Under the pieces are notes generated by a model. It searched no databases, was not told the DNA's origin, and saw only the letters and a list, made by a program, of their open reading frames with translations. A DNA stretch of 64,000 nt from Acanthopleuribacter pedis. GTDB taxonomy: Bacteria; Acidobacteriota; Holophagae; Acanthopleuribacterales; Acanthopleuribacteraceae. The position numbers and the translations under genes were made by a program. Shown here one piece after another: positions 26,413 through 40,800 of the stretch. The stretch's first letter is position 1; each line of letters opens with the position of its first letter. The stretch is from assembly GCF_017377855.1 (NCBI RefSeq), contig NZ_JAFREP010000028.1, forward strand, positions 1-64,000, read 5' to 3'.

Positions 26413-26927
26413 CCCTTTCCTCCTGTGGATTACCGTAACTGCAAGGACGAGACCTTCAGTTCGCCGTGCTGACCGCAATATCTACCGTTCCGCGGACAGG
26501 GGTCAACACAAAAATGCGGGAACGGCCGTCGGCAAGCGCGCGAACGGCGCCGACGGCCGTCGGCGGGCTTGTCGGCGGGGACGCCGGTTTGCCCGGCATC
26601 GCCCGGCAAGCCGGCAGTCTGATTCAAGGGACGGCCGGTAAAAGCTGTGTTTGGTTGGGATATAAAGCCGACCCGGGAACCGCCACAACCCGTATCCGGC
26701 GAAAAGGAACATTCCCTTCCTAAGCTACCCACGTTAGAATTGGGACTCAGTCTTTTTGATGATTCAGCTTTCGTCGCCACCGGGCCGCTCGGTGGATCGA
26801 TGCAAGGTTTGACGCCGGCCGCGTCCGGCGCTTCCAAAGATTAAGACCTCGACGCGCGGCGGGCACCATCCGACAAACGCGCGGGCCGGTCTTTCATGGA
26901 GCAAGGCGCGGGAATTCACCGCTTGGG
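26413..26927. other. Divergent intergenic region with GC-rich palindromes
   Basis: No supported gene. It holds a perfect 18-bp palindrome CGCCGACGG-CCGTCGGCG at 26548-26565 and an imperfect hairpin GCCGGTTTGCC / GGCAAGCCGGC at 26583-26615, neither followed by a T-run. It lies between the divergent 126-aa gene and the hybrid kinase gene. Confidence 0.5.
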
Positions 26928-30350
<3,423 letters not shown>

Positions 30351-30432
30351 GCCCCGAAAGGCACGACCGGAAACACCCTAGGCCGGATGAAACAAAACCT
30401 CGTCTCCTTGCTGGGACGCTTTTCATTTCAAG

Positions 30433-30834
30433 CTAATCATAAGTAAACGGAACAAAACTTCGCTCAACAATAATCATCCCTTTTACATATGAAATACCAA
30501 CATATTTGCCTTTGTCTTTGTCTATTAAAATCCGCCTCTTTTCTCCTGAAACCTCCAACAACAAAGACACGACCGCGGGCTTTTTAAGTTTACAGACATG
30601 TTCAATCGGTTTTTCACCGCCCAAGGGGTTAAAGAGAACCGAACCATTAAATACCTCAATTACTGCAGCGAGATCTAGTTCTTGATTCGAGTAGAGGGAA
30701 AAGGATTCCAGTATTAAACACTCTTCCAATTTTACGGTTACCGAATGATTTTGAAATCCCGCCTGAAAGTGGATTTCAAGTAATGGCTGTGGTGTTTTAA
30801 ATGACATTAGGAAAACACTCAAAAAAAACATCAT
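30433..30834 (-). CDS. Small protein coupled to the RHS-metzincin gene; candidate immunity or accessory protein
   Basis: A 133-aa protein of no recognised family, AT-richer than the surrounding genes. The first 15 residues are hydrophobic (MMFFLSVFLMSF) and could form a short signal sequence. The rest looks beta-rich, with alternating hydrophobics and a KDKGKYVG turn. Its ATG overlaps the stop codon of the upstream RHS-metzincin gene by 4 bp (30831-30834), so the two are almost certainly co-translated. By position it would be the immunity protein or inhibitor of that peptidase, and an exported location would fit a secreted partner. This is inference from context only. Confidence 0.65.
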   Translation of the reverse strand: MMFFLSVFLMSFKTPQPLLEIHFQAGFQNHSVTVKLEECLILESFSLYSNQELDLAAVIEVFNGSVLFNPLGGEKPIEHVCKLKKPAVVSLLLEVSGEKRRILIDKDKGKYVGISYVKGMIIVERSFVPFTYD

Positions 30835-31604
30835 CGCTGCTGAGGCCCATTCAATTGATTTGCTTTGTAAGCACTTTCAATAGAGAGAATTTGATGCTCT
30901 GTCACCTTCAGCCCGGCATTTGATCGCCTCGTTTGGTGCATTAGGTTACCCGCATTGGTGTTGGTTACAGGGTGTCGAAGCTGCATCGAGTGGCCGATCT
31001 CATGGGTACCTGTTCGAGCCATGGTTCCACCGCCTTGAGCTGTACGGCCCGTTCCTGCATGAGGACCGGATTTAGCGGGGGTTCTACCAACAATCCCTCG
31101 ATTTAGGTAAATAATTTTCTGGCCAAAAGGAGCACGTCCAAGGATCCCACGTCGCCTTCCGGTACCAGGAATAGCACCATTATCAACCACACGAAAGACA
31201 TGATCATGTGGGGAAATTTTCTTTTCATCTGATGCAATCGATAGATGTAATTTGCCTTTGAAAATTATCTGGCTCCCTTTCCCCGAAAAGGTTTTCTTAA
31301 ACTGCCTCACAATTTGCCGCTTGACTTTTCTCATTTCACGCTTGGTGAGCCCCCGACCGTTTGAACCCGGTGTGGTATCATCTTTTAATTTCCCATAAAC
31401 GTTAATGGTGACAATATCTTTCTTTCCTTTTCGAACTTGCCGGTGAACCGACACCTGCTTACCGTCAGGGTCTATGAGGTTTAACGGATTATTCCCTGTA
31501 TAACTATAAGAGTTCACGAACTCACGTTCTGGGTCAACCGCGGTAAAACGGGCCCACAAAAAACTCGCACACAAAAATGCACATGCAAACAGAAGCTGTT
31601 TCAT
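30831..31604 (-). CDS. Signal peptide + RHS-core tail + metzincin-like metallopeptidase domain
   Basis: A 257-aa protein built from a signal peptide (MKQLLFACAFLCASFLWA), a short stretch typical of the end of an RHS core (FTAVDPEREF, then SYSYTGNNPLNLIDPDG) and a C-terminal domain of about 210 aa. The latter contains GTHEIGHSMQLRH (near 213-225), an HExxHxxxxxH zinc site of metzincin spacing, followed by NLMHQ as a candidate Met-turn. The position normally held by Gly in metzincins is Gln. In normal RHS proteins this junction is preceded by thousands of residues of YD repeats; here they are absent. Low GC matches a horizontally exchanged toxin tip. Start 31604 has AGAGAGATTCG upstream. It is likely an exported protease toxin or effector. 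Confidence 0.75.
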   Translation of the reverse strand: MKQLLFACAFLCASFLWARFTAVDPEREFVNSYSYTGNNPLNLIDPDGKQVSVHRQVRKGKKDIVTINVYGKLKDDTTPGSNGRGLTKREMRKVKRQIVRQFKKTFSGKGSQIIFKGKLHLSIASDEKKISPHDHVFRVVDNGAIPGTGRRRGILGRAPFGQKIIYLNRGIVGRTPAKSGPHAGTGRTAQGGGTMARTGTHEIGHSMQLRHPVTNTNAGNLMHQTRRSNAGLKVTEHQILSIESAYKANQLNGPQQR

Positions 31605-32087
31605 TCGAATCTCTCTTGTTTTCACATAAATAGGTAACACATTTCCTCGGAAAACGGCATACATGCTTCCCGTAAATGGGGGCGATCATAACACGGATCC
31701 CTCGGTCGGCCAACGCCCGAACCTCGGCCTCACGGGTTTCGAACGCGTCCTTTTCATCAACAACAGCTTCTTCTCGGGGCGGACTTCAGGAGGCGCGGGC
31801 TCCTTTGCGCTGATCGCCCAGAGGATCACCCTCCGACCGCGGCCTAGCCCGAATCATTCATAATAATAGGGCTCTTTTCTTTGATCAGCCTCCATTCGTT
31901 TGGTTTCATAATCGAGGAGGAAATAGCTTCCTTTCTCAAGGTCAATCGGTACATTTCAAAAATAATAGGCGAAAAAAAAACAAAAACCAGAGAGGTTAAA
32001 CCCTCTTACAGAGGCCCCATTCTAACATCTATTTTGGCCGGCCTCCAGAACGAGGCCCACACCCTCCACAACGGCCGTGCGGCGCAT
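31605..32087. other. Intergenic region with no recognised gene
   Basis: Half GC-rich (31660-31860) and half AT-rich (31860-32030). No frame carries a ribosome binding site with coding-like composition. A small hairpin GGCCTC / GAGGCC lies at 32040-32057 without a T-run. Confidence 0.4.
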
Positions 32088-35000
32088 TTAATTCGGGGGG
32101 AGCCGGACCGGGAGTTCGATGATCATCTTGGTGGACCAGGTTCCGTCGCGTTCCGCCGGCGTGATGCGGCCACCCATGGCCCGGATCGTGTTACCACAGT
32201 AGTGCAACCCCTCGCCGCGATGCCCCGCCTTGGTGGTAAAACCGTCGCCGAACACTTTTAGCCGCAATTCCTCGGGGATTCCCGGCCCGGTATCGGCGAG
32301 TTCAATGCGCACCATCTCCCCTTCCCGCGCGGTGGCAATGTTGATCCGCCGCGCTTCGTCTTCCGCGACACCGGCCACGGCTTCGAAGGCGTTGTTCAGC
32401 AGGTGATCCAATACGCGAATTAACTTGTTCTGATTGGTTTGCAGCAGCGGCAACGCACCCGGCGCCAAGTTCAGATCAATGCCCAACTGTTCCGCTTGAA
32501 TGCGGCGATGCGCCACCAGGTAATCGATCTCGGCATTGAGATCAACGGCGGTTAATCCCTGGCCTTGCTCCACCAACAGGCGGAAATTGGCCAAACTCTC
32601 TTCAACCCGCGCCACCTGACCCAAAAGTTCTTCAAATTCGCCATAACCCTCGTCCAAATACCGTGACACCTCGTTGACCAAGTGGGGCACGCTGCCAATT
32701 ACCCGCGCGCCAACGGGATCCTCGGTCACAAAAGCGACTAAATCGTCCACATGCTTTTCAATGGTACCGGCAACTCTTTTTAAAAGCTGCATGGCACGGG
32801 AATCCCCGCCTCGGTTTGAATAAACCAGGTCGGCGGTGGTTTTGATGGAATTAATGCGGTTGCCGATTTGGTGCAACACCTCGCCCGCCAACTCGGCCAT
32901 ACCGGCACGGTGCGCCGCGACGGCCAATTCACGCTGGGTGTTCACCAAGGTTTCGTGGCGCTCGGTGAGTTCGGCGGTCCGCTGCGCCACCCGATGTTCC
33001 AATTGTTGGTTGAGATCGCTTAAGGAACGGCCGGCCATCAGCAGGTCGAGATGGGTTTTGATGCGTACCAACAACTCCTCTTTGTGGAAGGGTTTCACCA
33101 TAAAATCGTTGCTGCCGGCGCGAAACCCGGCCACCAAATCTTCAGGCTGGTGTTTGGCGGTCAAAAAAATGATCGGCAATTCGCGGGCGGAGAATTGCTC
33201 ACGAATACGCCGGCAAACCTCGTATCCCGACAGGCCCGGCATCATCACATCAAGCAAAATCAAATCATAGGGGTCCCGACCCAGTGCTTCCAAGGCGATA
33301 AAACCATCAGCGGCCTCGTGGGAAATAAAACCGGCAACTTTTAATTGGTTCTGAAGAACTTGGCGGTTGACGGGCTCATCATCAACGACCAGGATGCGAA
33401 ACCGCCCCGCGTCATCAGCAAAGCCGGGGGGTGGTCCATCGTCCACGTCGGGCACGTCCTCCTCGGCAATGAGCAGCGGGTCGCGGCCGGATGCCGACGC
33501 GGTGCGCAGCGTGTTTTGCGCCTGCGTCCCCTCCCCTGCAAGCGGCACGGTAAAAGTAAAATGCGATCCCTTTCCGAGATCAGAGGTAACACTGATTTCG
33601 CCACCGTGGCGTTCCACCAATTTACGGGTAATTGCCAAGCCCAATCCTGTCCCCGCGTGTTGGCGCGTGATGGAACCGTCGATCTGCTGAAACGACGCGA
33701 AAAGGTCACCCAGGTGCTCACCGTCGATGCCAATCCCGGTATCGTGAACGTTCACCTGCAACATATTCTGGTCTGCAAGAACGATGGCCGAAACCCGGAT
33801 CGAGCCTTTTTCGGTGAACTTTATCGCGTTGCCGATTAAGTTGTGAAAAATCTGCGAAAGGCGGTTTTCGTCGGCAAACACCAAAGGCAGGTTTTCGGCG
33901 AGATGGTTTTCCAGGGTCAACGTTTTGCGGCCGACGAGGGGGCGACACAAATGCAAAACCACATCACACAACGCGTTGATGTTCAGCGGCTTGCAGTCAA
34001 GAGGCAAGTCGGCATGCTGCATTTTGGAAAAGTCGAGAATGTCGTTCACCAACGCGGAGAGCCGGCGCCCGGAAGCCACGATCATTTCCAAATTGTTGTG
34101 CGCTTCGAAGGGTAGGTCGCCGGCAACACCGTCGACCAAGGATTCAGCGAGCCCGACCATGCCGTTCAGCGGGGTGCGTAACTCGTGGGAGGTATTGGCC
34201 AAAAACGCATCCTTGAGTTTGTCGAGCCGTTTCAACTTCCCGGCGATCTCGCGTTGCCGCACGAGTTTGCGGTAATTCAGCCAAAATGCACCGCCGATGA
34301 GTCCGACAAACAACAAGCCGTAGGCGGTGAACGCCGGCCCGGTACGCCACCAAGGCGGCACCACGCGGAAGGAAAAAGCGCGCTCCGCCGCGGCGGGTCG
34401 CCCGTAGGCATCCCAGCCCCGCACTTTCAACTGATAACGGCCGGCCGGTAAGTTGGTGAAGTTCACCTGGTTTTGGGTACCCAGGTCAATCCAATCGCTA
34501 CCGGTCGGTTCTAACCGGTAGGCAAAGCGGTTGCGCCGAGGCCTTCTAAAATCCATCACCGCAAAAGAGAAGGACAAAAGCAGGTCTTTATGCGAGAAGT
34601 CGTGGTGTTCCAAAAAAACACTGTCCGGGGCGTCCCGAGGCGGGCCGTCCACGGTGGCAACACGGTTCATCACGAGGGCGGCGCCTTCGTGAGCAGGTTC
34701 TTCAAAGCTTGTATCTAAGGCATTTAACCCGTTATTACCGCCGATCCACAAACGCTGTTCAGAATCCATCAAAAAACCACTGGGAAACTGCTGGGCAACG
34801 AGATTTAGGTCGGAGTGGATGGGTTCGGCACGGCCTTTAACCCGATCAAAAACGGCCAAACCGAATCCGGTTAACACCCAAAAATGCTGGGAATCCTTGG
34901 GCGCAACGGCCAGAATGGAGTCGTCGTGAAACCCCTCCGCCCCCTTATAATTGCGCGCGGAATGGGTCAAAGTCTCGAAACGGCAAAAACCGCCGTCGGT

Positions 35001-36776
35001 GCCGATCCATAAAAGCGTGGAATCGGGTTCGGCATAAATCGCGTACACCGTATTGTCGGCCAGGGAATTCGATTTGCCTCGCTCCTGGGTAAATAGTTGG
35101 AAGGACCCTTTTGACGCGTCAAACTTCATCAAACCATTGCCCCCCGTACCCAACCACATGATCGAGCCGCGCCCCTGGTGGAAAACGTTGATGTGTTCAC
35201 CTGGTTGTTTGCCGCCGGGAAGACTGTTCGGCGGCCACAGCGCAAGGGTTTCGGTGTCAGGTTCATAAACGGCAAAACCACGATCAAGGGTCCCGATCCA
35301 AAGTCGGCCGTCACGGTCGAAATGCAAGGCGGTCACATTGAGTTGGCTTTCCCTCAGCGCCCGTAAGGGAGACAGCGGCACACATCGCCCCTCCCCTGTT
35401 TGCGGATCAAAAACAGACAACCCGCGCGGGCTCCCCAGCCAAATGCGGCCGTCCGGCGCCTCGCACAAAACCTTGACCGAGGCACCGCAAAAGGCGCGCC
35501 CCTCACCCGGATTACGCGGAAACCGCGTGAAGGAAGCCGCTGCCCGTTTTTGGTTCAGTCCGGCGTCCGTACCAACCCACAGCGCGCCCTCACGGGACAG
35601 TAATAAACCGTGGACACGGTTATGGCTCAAACTGTCGGCGCGGTTACGGTTATGGCGAAACCTTTGCAACGGGCGTTCTTTTAGGTCGAGCCGGCTGAGT
35701 CCGCCGTTGGTCACCCCCAACCAAAGGATGCCGGTGCGATCTTCAAACAAATAACGAATGTCGTTGCCGGGCAATCCGACCCGATCATAATCGCTGAGAA
35801 AATAATGAAAGGCGTCGCGTTCCGGCAGGTAAAGGTGCAATCCACCCCAGGTCGCGATCCAGACGCGGCCCAAATGGTCCTCGTACAAATCGTTAATCAA
35901 GGGATGCAACAAGTGGCTGTCTTTATCTTGTCCCGCGTTGTAGCGACGCGCTTCACCGGTCAACACATTGAGCCGCCACAGCCCCTCGCGCGTACCCACC
36001 CACAAGTGATTGTTTCGGTCCAGCAACATCGTGCGCGTCTGAGGCACACCTTGCTCAAACATCTCGCGCGGGATATAGGCGGGCCGCACAAAACGGGCGT
36101 CAGCAAGGGTTTCGCCCTCTTCGAGCCTAAAAACCCCTTGGTTGCAGGCTACGAGAATGCGGCCCCCCGGGTCCTCCACAATATCCCAAATCCGCCACGG
36201 GACGAATTCACCCTCTGGCCCGTCGCGAGGAACAAAATTGTGAAACGCGTTTTTTTCGGGAAGCCAAAGGTGCAGCCCACCCGCCACGGTACCCACCCAT
36301 AACCGACCGCGTCGATCTTTGTACAAGCTGTGAATGTAGTCGTTGGAAAGCGAGCCCGGCTTATTGGGATCGTGCTGAAAATAATCAAATCGCAGCGTTT
36401 TCAAATGAAGTCGATTGAGCCCACCCCCCCAGGTTCCGATCCAAAGGGTGTCGTTTTTCCCGCCGACGATCCTACCGGTATTTGGGATGGAGGGGCCGCG
36501 ACCGTCGGGGGAAACGGGAAAAACCCGCATTTGGTAGCCGTCGTAACGAACCAGGCCGGCCTGGGTACCAATCCACAGAAAACCACGATCATCTTGATGC
36601 ATCCCATACACATCGGGATGAGGCAGGGCGTTGTCACTGTTGGGCGGCAAAAAAACTTCGTTGGGGATTGGGGTTTCAGCGAGAAGGCAGGCCCCAACCA
36701 ACAAGACCCAGCCTAGGACCCTTCGCCCAATCCACCGATTACGGTACGACACGCCCATTGTCATTCGCAGAACCAC
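32088..36776 (-). CDS. Periplasmic-propeller hybrid histidine kinase with a second C-terminal kinase core
   Basis: A 1562-aa paralogue of the gene at 499-5751. It has an N-terminal signal segment (VLGWVLLVGACLLAET), propeller repeats (about 45-730), a Y_Y_Y-like domain, a membrane segment near 825, HisKA with SHELRTPLNG (His near 865) and HATPase (DTGIGID, GTGLGLAITRK). A receiver follows with LLDVMMPGLSG (Asp near 1179). A coiled coil then leads into VLHQIGNRINS (near 1302) and a last GHKL domain (NNAFEAV, DTGPGIPEE, GEGLHYCGN). It lacks the GAF-like insertion of the paralogue. The receiver probably takes phosphate from the first core; the role of the second is unknown. The start is uncertain among three nearby Met codons, none with a strong ribosome binding site. 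Confidence 0.93.
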   Translation of the reverse strand: MVLRMTMGVSYRNRWIGRRVLGWVLLVGACLLAETPIPNEVFLPPNSDNALPHPDVYGMHQDDRGFLWIGTQAGLVRYDGYQMRVFPVSPDGRGPSIPNTGRIVGGKNDTLWIGTWGGGLNRLHLKTLRFDYFQHDPNKPGSLSNDYIHSLYKDRRGRLWVGTVAGGLHLWLPEKNAFHNFVPRDGPEGEFVPWRIWDIVEDPGGRILVACNQGVFRLEEGETLADARFVRPAYIPREMFEQGVPQTRTMLLDRNNHLWVGTREGLWRLNVLTGEARRYNAGQDKDSHLLHPLINDLYEDHLGRVWIATWGGLHLYLPERDAFHYFLSDYDRVGLPGNDIRYLFEDRTGILWLGVTNGGLSRLDLKERPLQRFRHNRNRADSLSHNRVHGLLLSREGALWVGTDAGLNQKRAAASFTRFPRNPGEGRAFCGASVKVLCEAPDGRIWLGSPRGLSVFDPQTGEGRCVPLSPLRALRESQLNVTALHFDRDGRLWIGTLDRGFAVYEPDTETLALWPPNSLPGGKQPGEHINVFHQGRGSIMWLGTGGNGLMKFDASKGSFQLFTQERGKSNSLADNTVYAIYAEPDSTLLWIGTDGGFCRFETLTHSARNYKGAEGFHDDSILAVAPKDSQHFWVLTGFGLAVFDRVKGRAEPIHSDLNLVAQQFPSGFLMDSEQRLWIGGNNGLNALDTSFEEPAHEGAALVMNRVATVDGPPRDAPDSVFLEHHDFSHKDLLLSFSFAVMDFRRPRRNRFAYRLEPTGSDWIDLGTQNQVNFTNLPAGRYQLKVRGWDAYGRPAAAERAFSFRVVPPWWRTGPAFTAYGLLFVGLIGGAFWLNYRKLVRQREIAGKLKRLDKLKDAFLANTSHELRTPLNGMVGLAESLVDGVAGDLPFEAHNNLEMIVASGRRLSALVNDILDFSKMQHADLPLDCKPLNINALCDVVLHLCRPLVGRKTLTLENHLAENLPLVFADENRLSQIFHNLIGNAIKFTEKGSIRVSAIVLADQNMLQVNVHDTGIGIDGEHLGDLFASFQQIDGSITRQHAGTGLGLAITRKLVERHGGEISVTSDLGKGSHFTFTVPLAGEGTQAQNTLRTASASGRDPLLIAEEDVPDVDDGPPPGFADDAGRFRILVVDDEPVNRQVLQNQLKVAGFISHEAADGFIALEALGRDPYDLILLDVMMPGLSGYEVCRRIREQFSARELPIIFLTAKHQPEDLVAGFRAGSNDFMVKPFHKEELLVRIKTHLDLLMAGRSLSDLNQQLEHRVAQRTAELTERHETLVNTQRELAVAAHRAGMAELAGEVLHQIGNRINSIKTTADLVYSNRGGDSRAMQLLKRVAGTIEKHVDDLVAFVTEDPVGARVIGSVPHLVNEVSRYLDEGYGEFEELLGQVARVEESLANFRLLVEQGQGLTAVDLNAEIDYLVAHRRIQAEQLGIDLNLAPGALPLLQTNQNKLIRVLDHLLNNAFEAVAGVAEDEARRINIATAREGEMVRIELADTGPGIPEELRLKVFGDGFTTKAGHRGEGLHYCGNTIRAMGGRITPAERDGTWSTKMIIELPVRLPPN

Positions 36777-37809
36777 ATTGTTTATTTTCTTAAAAAACCA
36801 ACTTTATATCCCTTATTTATTCTCAAATAAGGAGCATTCCTCTCACCTTCAAACAGAGAACATAAGGTTGCGTTTTTTAGCGGGCGCGGCGACGGCCCAT
36901 TCATTACGTCACCGCTTAGGATCGTTCTTTTTTGTTCTATCGGTTCAAGGCCGAAAAAACACAAATTACAACCCTTTTTCGCCGTCCCGAGATCCAGGTT
37001 TCCTCCCTTTTTTTGGAGAGCCACGGCGCTCCAGCCGTCCATTCACCAAAAAAAACCATCACGCAATTCTCACAAACCACTTTGACACAAACACTTAGCA
37101 AACCCAGTAAAAAATAATCGCGGTTCAGACAAAAAAAACTAGGTGACGGCCCACGTGGGTTCGTTTTAGGCTACTAGTGACGATTGTGGACACGACAAGC
37201 AGAACTAAATCGCTTCGAGCGCGTACACAGTCACGAGGGTGTCTCGTCAAAAAGACGGCTTGCCGTCAGGACCCGATCACACCGGCAAACACTGGGTCGT
37301 TTGCGGGTGTGCAAGGAATGGGATTGGACGAGACAAAGCACAAAGGTCGTTTTTGGGATTTCGCTGTATTCACCTACTGGTGTTGCTTCTCCGTCGTGGG
37401 CTAAGACGGGAGAACATTTGGACCCTTTAGGCGAATCCAAAGCGCTTCATGTTGTTCGGGCATGTTCTAGGTTTGCGGCCATTCGCGGTCCAAACCCCGT
37501 GCGTCGGTTTCGGCCGGCAAAAGGGTCACGGGGTGTACCGCAATAACCGCGCGCCACACTCGATACGAATGTCGCCACGGCCCCGGCTCCTGTTGGCTGT
37601 TAACGAACCCCCTGACCGGGTGGCGTACGACCTTCGTTTCTTTCTCGGCTATCCAGGCACCACGCACTTTTCCGAAAGCGCGCGGAAGGACTTCTCCTGC
37701 CTATGAATCGCTGCCGAGAAGCGCTTCTTATGGTCTCGTGCCGCATCGGCACGGTCCTATAGGTTCGACTTATCAGATTCGATATCCAACATGGAGGATC
37801 TCTAAGATC
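36777..37809. promoter_or_regulatory. 1-kb divergent non-coding region upstream of the TonB-dependent receptor
   Basis: This gap separates the divergent sensor kinase and TonB-dependent receptor genes. The kinase-proximal third is AT-rich and should hold its promoter. The remainder has mixed composition with no frame that looks coding. Only the receptor's ribosome binding site (GGAGGATCT just before 37810) is certain. Confidence 0.4.
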
Positions 37810-40800
37810 ATGAACACAAGGATGTTAGCTGCATTGCGTGGCCTGTTAATCGCCTCGCTTTTCGTATTACCGGTATTTGCGCAACAAACCGGTTCCATCA
37901 ATGGTTCGGTTTCAGATACCAATGGCGACCCCTTGCCGGGTGTTGTCATCAACATGGAATCTGAATCCTTACAAGGTAGCCGCTCCGCGGTCACCACCGA
38001 CCAGGGTCAATTCCTGATGCGTCTGTTGCCCCCGGGCATCTACACGCTGACGGCAACCATGCCCGGCATGCGTACCCTCAAACAAGAAGTTCGTGTCTCC
38101 ATCGGCACCGCCACCCGCCCCCGTATGGTCATGGAACCCGAGGGCACCACCGAGGTGGTTGTGGTTGTGGCCGACCGTGTCTTCGAATTGGACACCACCC
38201 AGGTAGCCAGCAACTTCGAAGGCGATTTTGTCGAAAAGCTGCCCCGTGCCCGCGATCTCGAGTCTGTTGCCACCCTGGCCCCCGGCGTGACGGTCGGTCA
38301 GTTCAACAGCGGCATCTCGGTTAACGGCGCGTCCTCCACGGAAAACGTGTTTATGCTGAACGGCGCCTTCATCAACGTCGACGGCATCCGCGGTTCGGCC
38401 GACAACCTCTTCATCGAGGATGACATCCAAGAGACGCAGGTCATCACCGGCAACGCCTCGGCTGAATTCGGTTTCTTCGCGGGCGGCATGGTTAACTCCA
38501 TCACCAAGTCCGGGGGTAACGAGTTCCACGGCACCTTCCGTACCAGCCTGAGCAATGAAGATTGGACCGCACGCGATCCCATCGAGTTGCGTTCCGGTGT
38601 CGAAAAAATCGACAAAATCAACAAAGAATTCACCTTCACCTTCAACGGTCCCATCGTCAAAGATCGCTTGTGGTTCGCGGTTGCCGGTCGTAAATTCGAC
38701 ACCGAAACCAACGACCAACTGCGCCAGGGCACCCCGTTGAGCGACAGCCAAGCAGCCGCCCTCGGCCTGCCCGGCGGTCAAACCGCACCCGGCGCTGAAA
38801 GCTTCGTCGCCACGACCGAACGCCAACGGGTCCAGTTGAAATTGACCGGTACCATCGCTGAAGGCCACACGGTCGTTGCTTCTTACTTGGAAGAAGAAGT
38901 TGATGCGGTCAACAACCAAAGCTTCTCCGCGATTTCCTTCGCGGGTGTGGATCCCGCATCCAGCTTCCCTACCGACCTGCTCAGCTTGAACTACCGCGGC
39001 ATCATCACCCCGGCGTTCACGGTTGACGCCAACTACGCTCAGCGCAACGGCGACCTGTCCTTCGGTCAAGCGACCTCGGACCGTATCGCCGGCACCACGA
39101 TTCGCCACCGCGACCAAGCCAGCGCGTACACCAACGCCCCGTTCGGCGGCGGCGCGGTTAACTCCCGTAACAGTGAAAACTGGAACATCAAATTCTCTTA
39201 CTTCCTCAACTCCAACAACCTCGGCTCACACGACATCACCTTTGGTGGTCAGTCCATCACCGAGGAGCGCAACGAAAACAACTTCCAGTCGGCTTCCGGT
39301 TGGCAGATGCGCCCCCGTTGGACCCGTTGGGAAAACGGTCAACCCATCCCCATCTTTGAAGGCAACGGTAACGCGGGTACTTCCGCTTGGATTATCTACT
39401 ACCCCGTCACCAACTTGTCTCAAGGTAGTGATTTCACCACCACCGCGGCGTACATCAACGACGTGTGGACCTTGAACGAGCACTGGTACTTCAACTTGGG
39501 CTTGCGTTACGACAAAAACGACACCTCGGCGGAAGACGGTCAGGAACTGTCCTCTACCGACAACATGAGCCCGCGGATCACGGTGAACTACGACCTTCAC
39601 GGCGACGGCGTTCACCAGTTCAGCGCCGGTTACAACGTGTACAGCTCCAAGCTGAACGATGCGGCCCAAGACGGTTCAACCGCCGGTTCCCCCGCGGTTT
39701 TCGCGTGGTCCTACGACGGTCCTCAGACGGAAAACCTGGCCGATATCTTCACATGGATCGACCAAACCTTCCCCGGCGGCATCGCCGGTGTTGAAAACAT
39801 CGACCTGAACACCATTCAAAACCCTTACCTGTTCTTCCAAGACTACTCACCCGACACCTCTTTTGAATCTTTGTCCACCGTTCCCGCCGAGGGCGGCATC
39901 GACGGCCAAAGCGTTGAAGAGTTCACCGTTGGTTACAAGCACAAACTCGGCAACCGCGGTTTCGTGAAAGCCGATGTGATTGTTCGTGAGTACAGCGATT
40001 TCTTGACCGATTTCGTCAACCAGGAAACGGGCCAAACCTCAGCCGGCATCGACCGTACCGTGTTGAACAACAGCGACGACTACGAGCGCGATTACTTCGG
40101 TGTCAACCTCTCCGGTAACTACCGCTTCGAGGGTAACTGGAGCCTTGGTGGTAACTACGCCTACGCGAAAGCGGAAGGTAACATCGCCGGGGAAAACAGC
40201 GGCAGTGGCGCCATCTCTACCGCGACGACCACCACCTACCCCGAATTCAACCACCCTCGCATCAACCCCACCGGTTTGCTGAGCAACTACAGCGAGCACA
40301 CCGTTCGCCTGTGGACGGGTTACGAACTGAACACCTCCTTGGGTGACTTCAGCTTCAACGCCTTGGGTAGCTACTTCTCCGGCACGCCTTACGGCATGGC
40401 CTACAGCGTCAACATCGCGGGTCAAGAAACCGCTTACGGTTTGCCCGATCCCGCGACGCTGCCTTACAGCAACCCCCCCACCACCCTCACCTACAACATC
40501 ACCGATCCCGATGCCTTCAAATGGGACGGCTTCACCAGCATCGATCTGGGTGTGAACTACTCCCTGATGCTCAAGAGCCGTTACGAGCTGTTCGTTCAGT
40601 TCGACATCACCAACATCCTCAACAGCGACGCCCAAACCGCGGGTAACACCACGGTTAACGCGATTGACGGCGCACCTGCTTTCGATCTGTTCAACGAAAC
40701 CCCGGTTGAAGGCGTTCACTACGAGCGCGGTCCCAACTTTGGCAACGCCACGGTTGGCAGCAGCTTCCAAGCGCCTCGCTCCGTAACCATCGACGTTGGT

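Noticed and set aside
26430..26837. Minus-strand frame of 135 codons upstream of the 126-aa gene
   Set aside because: It is created by GC-rich palindromic sequence, has no ribosome binding site and shows no coding-like composition.
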